6,356 nucleotides of DNA from CAYQDF01 sp964416175 (GTDB taxonomy: Bacteria; Chloroflexota; Anaerolineae; Anaerolineales; UBA4823): contig CAYQDF010000161.1 in NCBI GenBank assembly GCA_964416175.1, positions 1 to 6,356 of the forward strand, written 5' to 3'. Positions 4,303-6,356 of the stretch are shown in pieces. The notes under the pieces were generated by a model. The model did not search any database. It was not told the origin of the DNA and was given only the letters and a program-made list of their open reading frames with translations. A program made the translations under genes and the position numbers. The number at the start of each line of letters is the position of its first letter. Within the stretch, counting starts at the first letter, position 1.

Positions 4303-5637
4303 ATGAATGCAACCATGAACCGTGATTCATCTGAGGCAAGGGCCGGGGAAGATGCCTGGCGTTACTTCAAATACATGGCGGAGTTTGTGGGCTTCGAACC
4401 AGCCGACAGCGCCGCGATCCGTGAATCCGCGTTGATCATCGAAAAGCACCTCCCCGACATTATCGGGCAATTCTACACGAACCTGCTGCAGTACCCTCCC
4501 ACGCGGAAATTCTTCTTGAAGCCGGATGGAAGCGTGGATGACCATTACCTCCAGCTGCGGATGTACCACCAGGCGAATTTCTGGCGGAGGACCGCCGGGG
4601 GCGTCTACGACGCGGACTACGCCCGGTATGTGGACTACGTCGGACGCGCGCATACCTGCCGGGGCGCGGACCCGAATATCTACATCGCCGAGCGCTACGT
4701 CATAGGGATGGTCGGCTTTATCCAGCATGCCATCACCGAAGCCTTGATGGTAGAACTAAGGGAATTCGACTCGAACCTCGAAAGCCGGGCGATTAAAGCC
4801 TGGAACAAGTTGTGCATGGTCATCCTGGAAATGCTCGCCAGAGCCTACGGCCACGAGCGCGAGGCGGAGACATTCGATGAACTCCTGTCTGTAAATCCAC
4901 AGGTGATTATGGAGATGTCCATCGAGTCCTACGAGAAGGGCCTGGGCATTCGCAGATTGGCATCATATAAAGACATAGCTGTTGCCCGGGTCGCTGAAAT
5001 ACCGGACGGCGAGCGGAAGATAATCCAGGTCGATGGGCTCTCCATCGGCGTCTTCCACCACGCGGGCGGATGGTATGCTCTGCACAACAGCTGCCTGCAC
5101 CGGGGGGGACCGGTCGCGACAGGCGATCTGGTCGATGGGAAACTCGTCTGCCCCTGGCACGGCTATACCTTCGAAGTTACGAACGGGAGCCTGATCACAG
5201 ACCCCAGCGCCAGACTCGAGATGTACCCGGTCTCGATCGTAGATGGCGAGGTGCGGCTGCGCATCCCGGTACTGATGCAAACTGCGCAAGACGATGAAGC
5301 AGGGGAAGTGGGGACGGCAGGTGAAAGCGAGGCGCAATTGAAAGAGAATGAATTCTTCATCAGGGATGTGCCAGCTGGCCAGGTGAAACTGGTGCGTGTG
5401 GCCGGGCAGCGCGTCGCGGTCTATAACGTCGAGGGAGTCATCTACGCCACCCAGGAGGAGTGCACCCACGCCGGAGGGCCATTAAGTGAAGGAGAGCTTG
5501 AGGGGAAAGTGATCACCTGCCCGTGGCATGATTCCTGTTTCGATGTCACGGATGGGTCGGTTGTGTGCAGGCCGGCCGTGAAACCCTTGAAAACCTTCGA
5601 GATCGTCCGCGACGGGGAGATCGGCCGTGTGGTCTGA
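4303..5637 (+). CDS. Globin-Rieske-Rieske fusion protein
   Basis: A 444-residue three-domain protein. Residues about 17-190 resemble a protoglobin/sensor-globin heme domain: YFKYMAEFVGFEP..., QFYTNLL with a possible distal tyrosine Y58, and VGRAH with the likely proximal heme ligand H117, followed by YIAERYVIGMVGF. A helical linker leads to Rieske domain 1 (about 223-322), with ligands C264-H266 and C283-H286 (CLH...CPWH, 16 residues between). An acidic linker (323-349) leads to Rieske domain 2 (about 350-444), with C387-H389 and C406-H409 (CTH...CPWH). All eight iron-sulfur ligands are intact. There is no signal peptide or membrane segment and no flavin or NAD domain, so an external reductase would be needed. 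A role in O2/NO binding with electron supply to the heme, or a redox-linked gas sensor, is inference. The start ATG 4303 follows an in-frame stop (4297); AGAAGGA lies a rather long 12 nt upstream, and ATG 4315 is an alternative. Confidence 0.88.
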   Translation: MNATMNRDSSEARAGEDAWRYFKYMAEFVGFEPADSAAIRESALIIEKHLPDIIGQFYTNLLQYPPTRKFFLKPDGSVDDHYLQLRMYHQANFWRRTAGGVYDADYARYVDYVGRAHTCRGADPNIYIAERYVIGMVGFIQHAITEALMVELREFDSNLESRAIKAWNKLCMVILEMLARAYGHEREAETFDELLSVNPQVIMEMSIESYEKGLGIRRLASYKDIAVARVAEIPDGERKIIQVDGLSIGVFHHAGGWYALHNSCLHRGGPVATGDLVDGKLVCPWHGYTFEVTNGSLITDPSARLEMYPVSIVDGEVRLRIPVLMQTAQDDEAGEVGTAGESEAQLKENEFFIRDVPAGQVKLVRVAGQRVAVYNVEGVIYATQEECTHAGGPLSEGELEGKVITCPWHDSCFDVTDGSVVCRPAVKPLKTFEIVRDGEIGRVV

Positions 5638-5657
5638 TCATTTGAAATGTCGGCGGC

Positions 5658-5663
5658 AGGAGG
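5658..5663 (+). promoter_or_regulatory. Ribosome binding site of the PAC2-family gene
   Basis: AGGAGG, a full Shine-Dalgarno match, lies six bases before ATG 5670 in the 32-nt gap after the globin-Rieske stop. It fixes the start of the downstream gene and suggests cotranscription with independent strong translation. Confidence 0.8.
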
Positions 5664-5669
5664 CGTGCG

Positions 5670-6356
5670 ATGACTGATTCGGTTGAGCTGAAAGAACGAC
5701 CGAAAACAGAAGAGACCTACATGCTGGCTGGCTGGCGGCAGTGGGCGGATGGAGGGTCGGTCTCTTCGGGTCTTCCTCAGTACCTGATTAAACTGACAGG
5801 AGCTCGCCAGATCGGAACGATCCGCAACGATGGGTTCTACCTGTTCCAAATCCCAGGCACTCACGACCTGGTGCGCCCGGTCGTCAAGTACATCGAGGGA
5901 TTCCCCGAGAGCCTGCAGACCCAGCGGAATGAGCTGTATTTTGCCGAAGTTAACGGGAAAGGGCTCCTGATCTTCGTGGGGGATGAGCCGCATATCGATG
6001 TGGAGCGGTACGTCTCCAGCATCCTGTTCATCGCAAAAACATTTGCTGTCCGACGCATCATCGGCTTGGGGGGCGTGTACGGCGAGCTACCCTACGATAA
6101 GGAACGGTTGATCACCGCGACCTACAGCCTTCAGCACCTCAAGGATGAGCTACGCGGTCTTTCCGTGCACCTGTCAGATTACCATGGAGGCGCAAGCATT
6201 GGTTCCGTGCTGTGCAAGCGGGCGGGCGACCAGGGCCTGGAATACATCGCTTTCTATGCCTTTGTGCCCGCTTACGATTTTTCCAACGTGGCAAATGTCG
6301 GCAATACGATGCGTGTCGAGAATGATTATATGGCCTGGCTGGGCGTCATGCAGCGA
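5670..6356 (+). CDS. PAC2 family protein (proteasome assembly chaperone-like), 3' end outside window
   Basis: An open frame of 229 codons without a stop that runs off the window end. Residues resemble the PAC2 family (COG2047/PF09754): an opening GWRQWADGGSVSSGLPQYLI (21-40), a strand with FQIPGTHDLVRPVV (59-72), LIFVGDEPHID (100-110), and the family's glycine-rich GLGGVYGELPYDKER (132-146) followed by SVHLSDYHGGASIGSVLC (165-182). Archaeal and bacterial PAC2 homologues have no firmly established role; eukaryotic relatives help assemble proteasomes. It is cytosolic, with no signal or membrane segment. The gene starts 32 nt after the globin-Rieske gene on the same strand, so the two are likely one transcript, though no functional link is known. 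The missing part is probably about 60-100 residues, judged from the usual family length of roughly 300. Confidence 0.82.
   Translation, partial: MTDSVELKERPKTEETYMLAGWRQWADGGSVSSGLPQYLIKLTGARQIGTIRNDGFYLFQIPGTHDLVRPVVKYIEGFPESLQTQRNELYFAEVNGKGLLIFVGDEPHIDVERYVSSILFIAKTFAVRRIIGLGGVYGELPYDKERLITATYSLQHLKDELRGLSVHLSDYHGGASIGSVLCKRAGDQGLEYIAFYAFVPAYDFSNVANVGNTMRVENDYMAWLGVMQR

Noticed and set aside
3800..4306. A 168-codon plus-strand frame and a 94-codon minus-strand frame (4032-4316) across the divergent region
   Set aside because: The first overlaps the sigma gene on the opposite strand and the second runs into the globin gene start. Neither has a domain or good ribosome site.

Overview
The window carries no rRNA or taxonomic marker. 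The gene set fits a bacterium of the Chloroflexota (Anaerolineae-like), but that is inference from gene content only: a two-domain protein disulfide oxidoreductase, OsmC, an ECF sigma factor with a soluble zinc anti-sigma factor, a PAC2 protein and an SBBP-propeller fragment.

Layout. Positions 1-349 hold no convincing gene, only a GC-rich hairpin-forming stretch near 267-300. A class I SAM-dependent methyltransferase follows (350-1129, +). After it comes a fragment of an SBBP beta-propeller protein that has lost both ends (about 1218-1517, +). The fragment runs directly into the 3' end of a minus-strand operon. Read 5' to 3' from 3887 down to 1520, that operon encodes: ECF sigma factor, cysteine/histidine zinc anti-sigma factor (ATGA overlap), a small zinc-ribbon-like protein, a PDO/glutaredoxin-like protein with CDFC and CPYC sites, and an OsmC family protein (ATGA overlap). 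Together they read as a self-contained thiol/peroxide stress regulon: redox-sensing anti-sigma, its sigma factor, and two thiol-based effectors.

The 415-bp divergent region 3888-4302 separates this operon from a plus-strand pair. The first gene of the pair is unusual: an N-terminal protoglobin/sensor-globin-like heme domain fused to two consecutive Rieske [2Fe-2S] domains (4303-5637). The second is a PAC2-family protein that runs off the window end (5670-6356).

The most noteworthy items are the globin-Rieske-Rieske fusion and the sigma operon leader. In the leader, a 110-nt segment is closed by 17-nt inverted arms that pair fully (one G.U) only as minus-strand RNA. It encloses three small hairpins and surrounds the start of a short upstream ORF whose Shine-Dalgarno sequence has two competing complementary partners. 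This could be an undescribed RNA regulator of the sigma factor, but comparative evidence is not available here.
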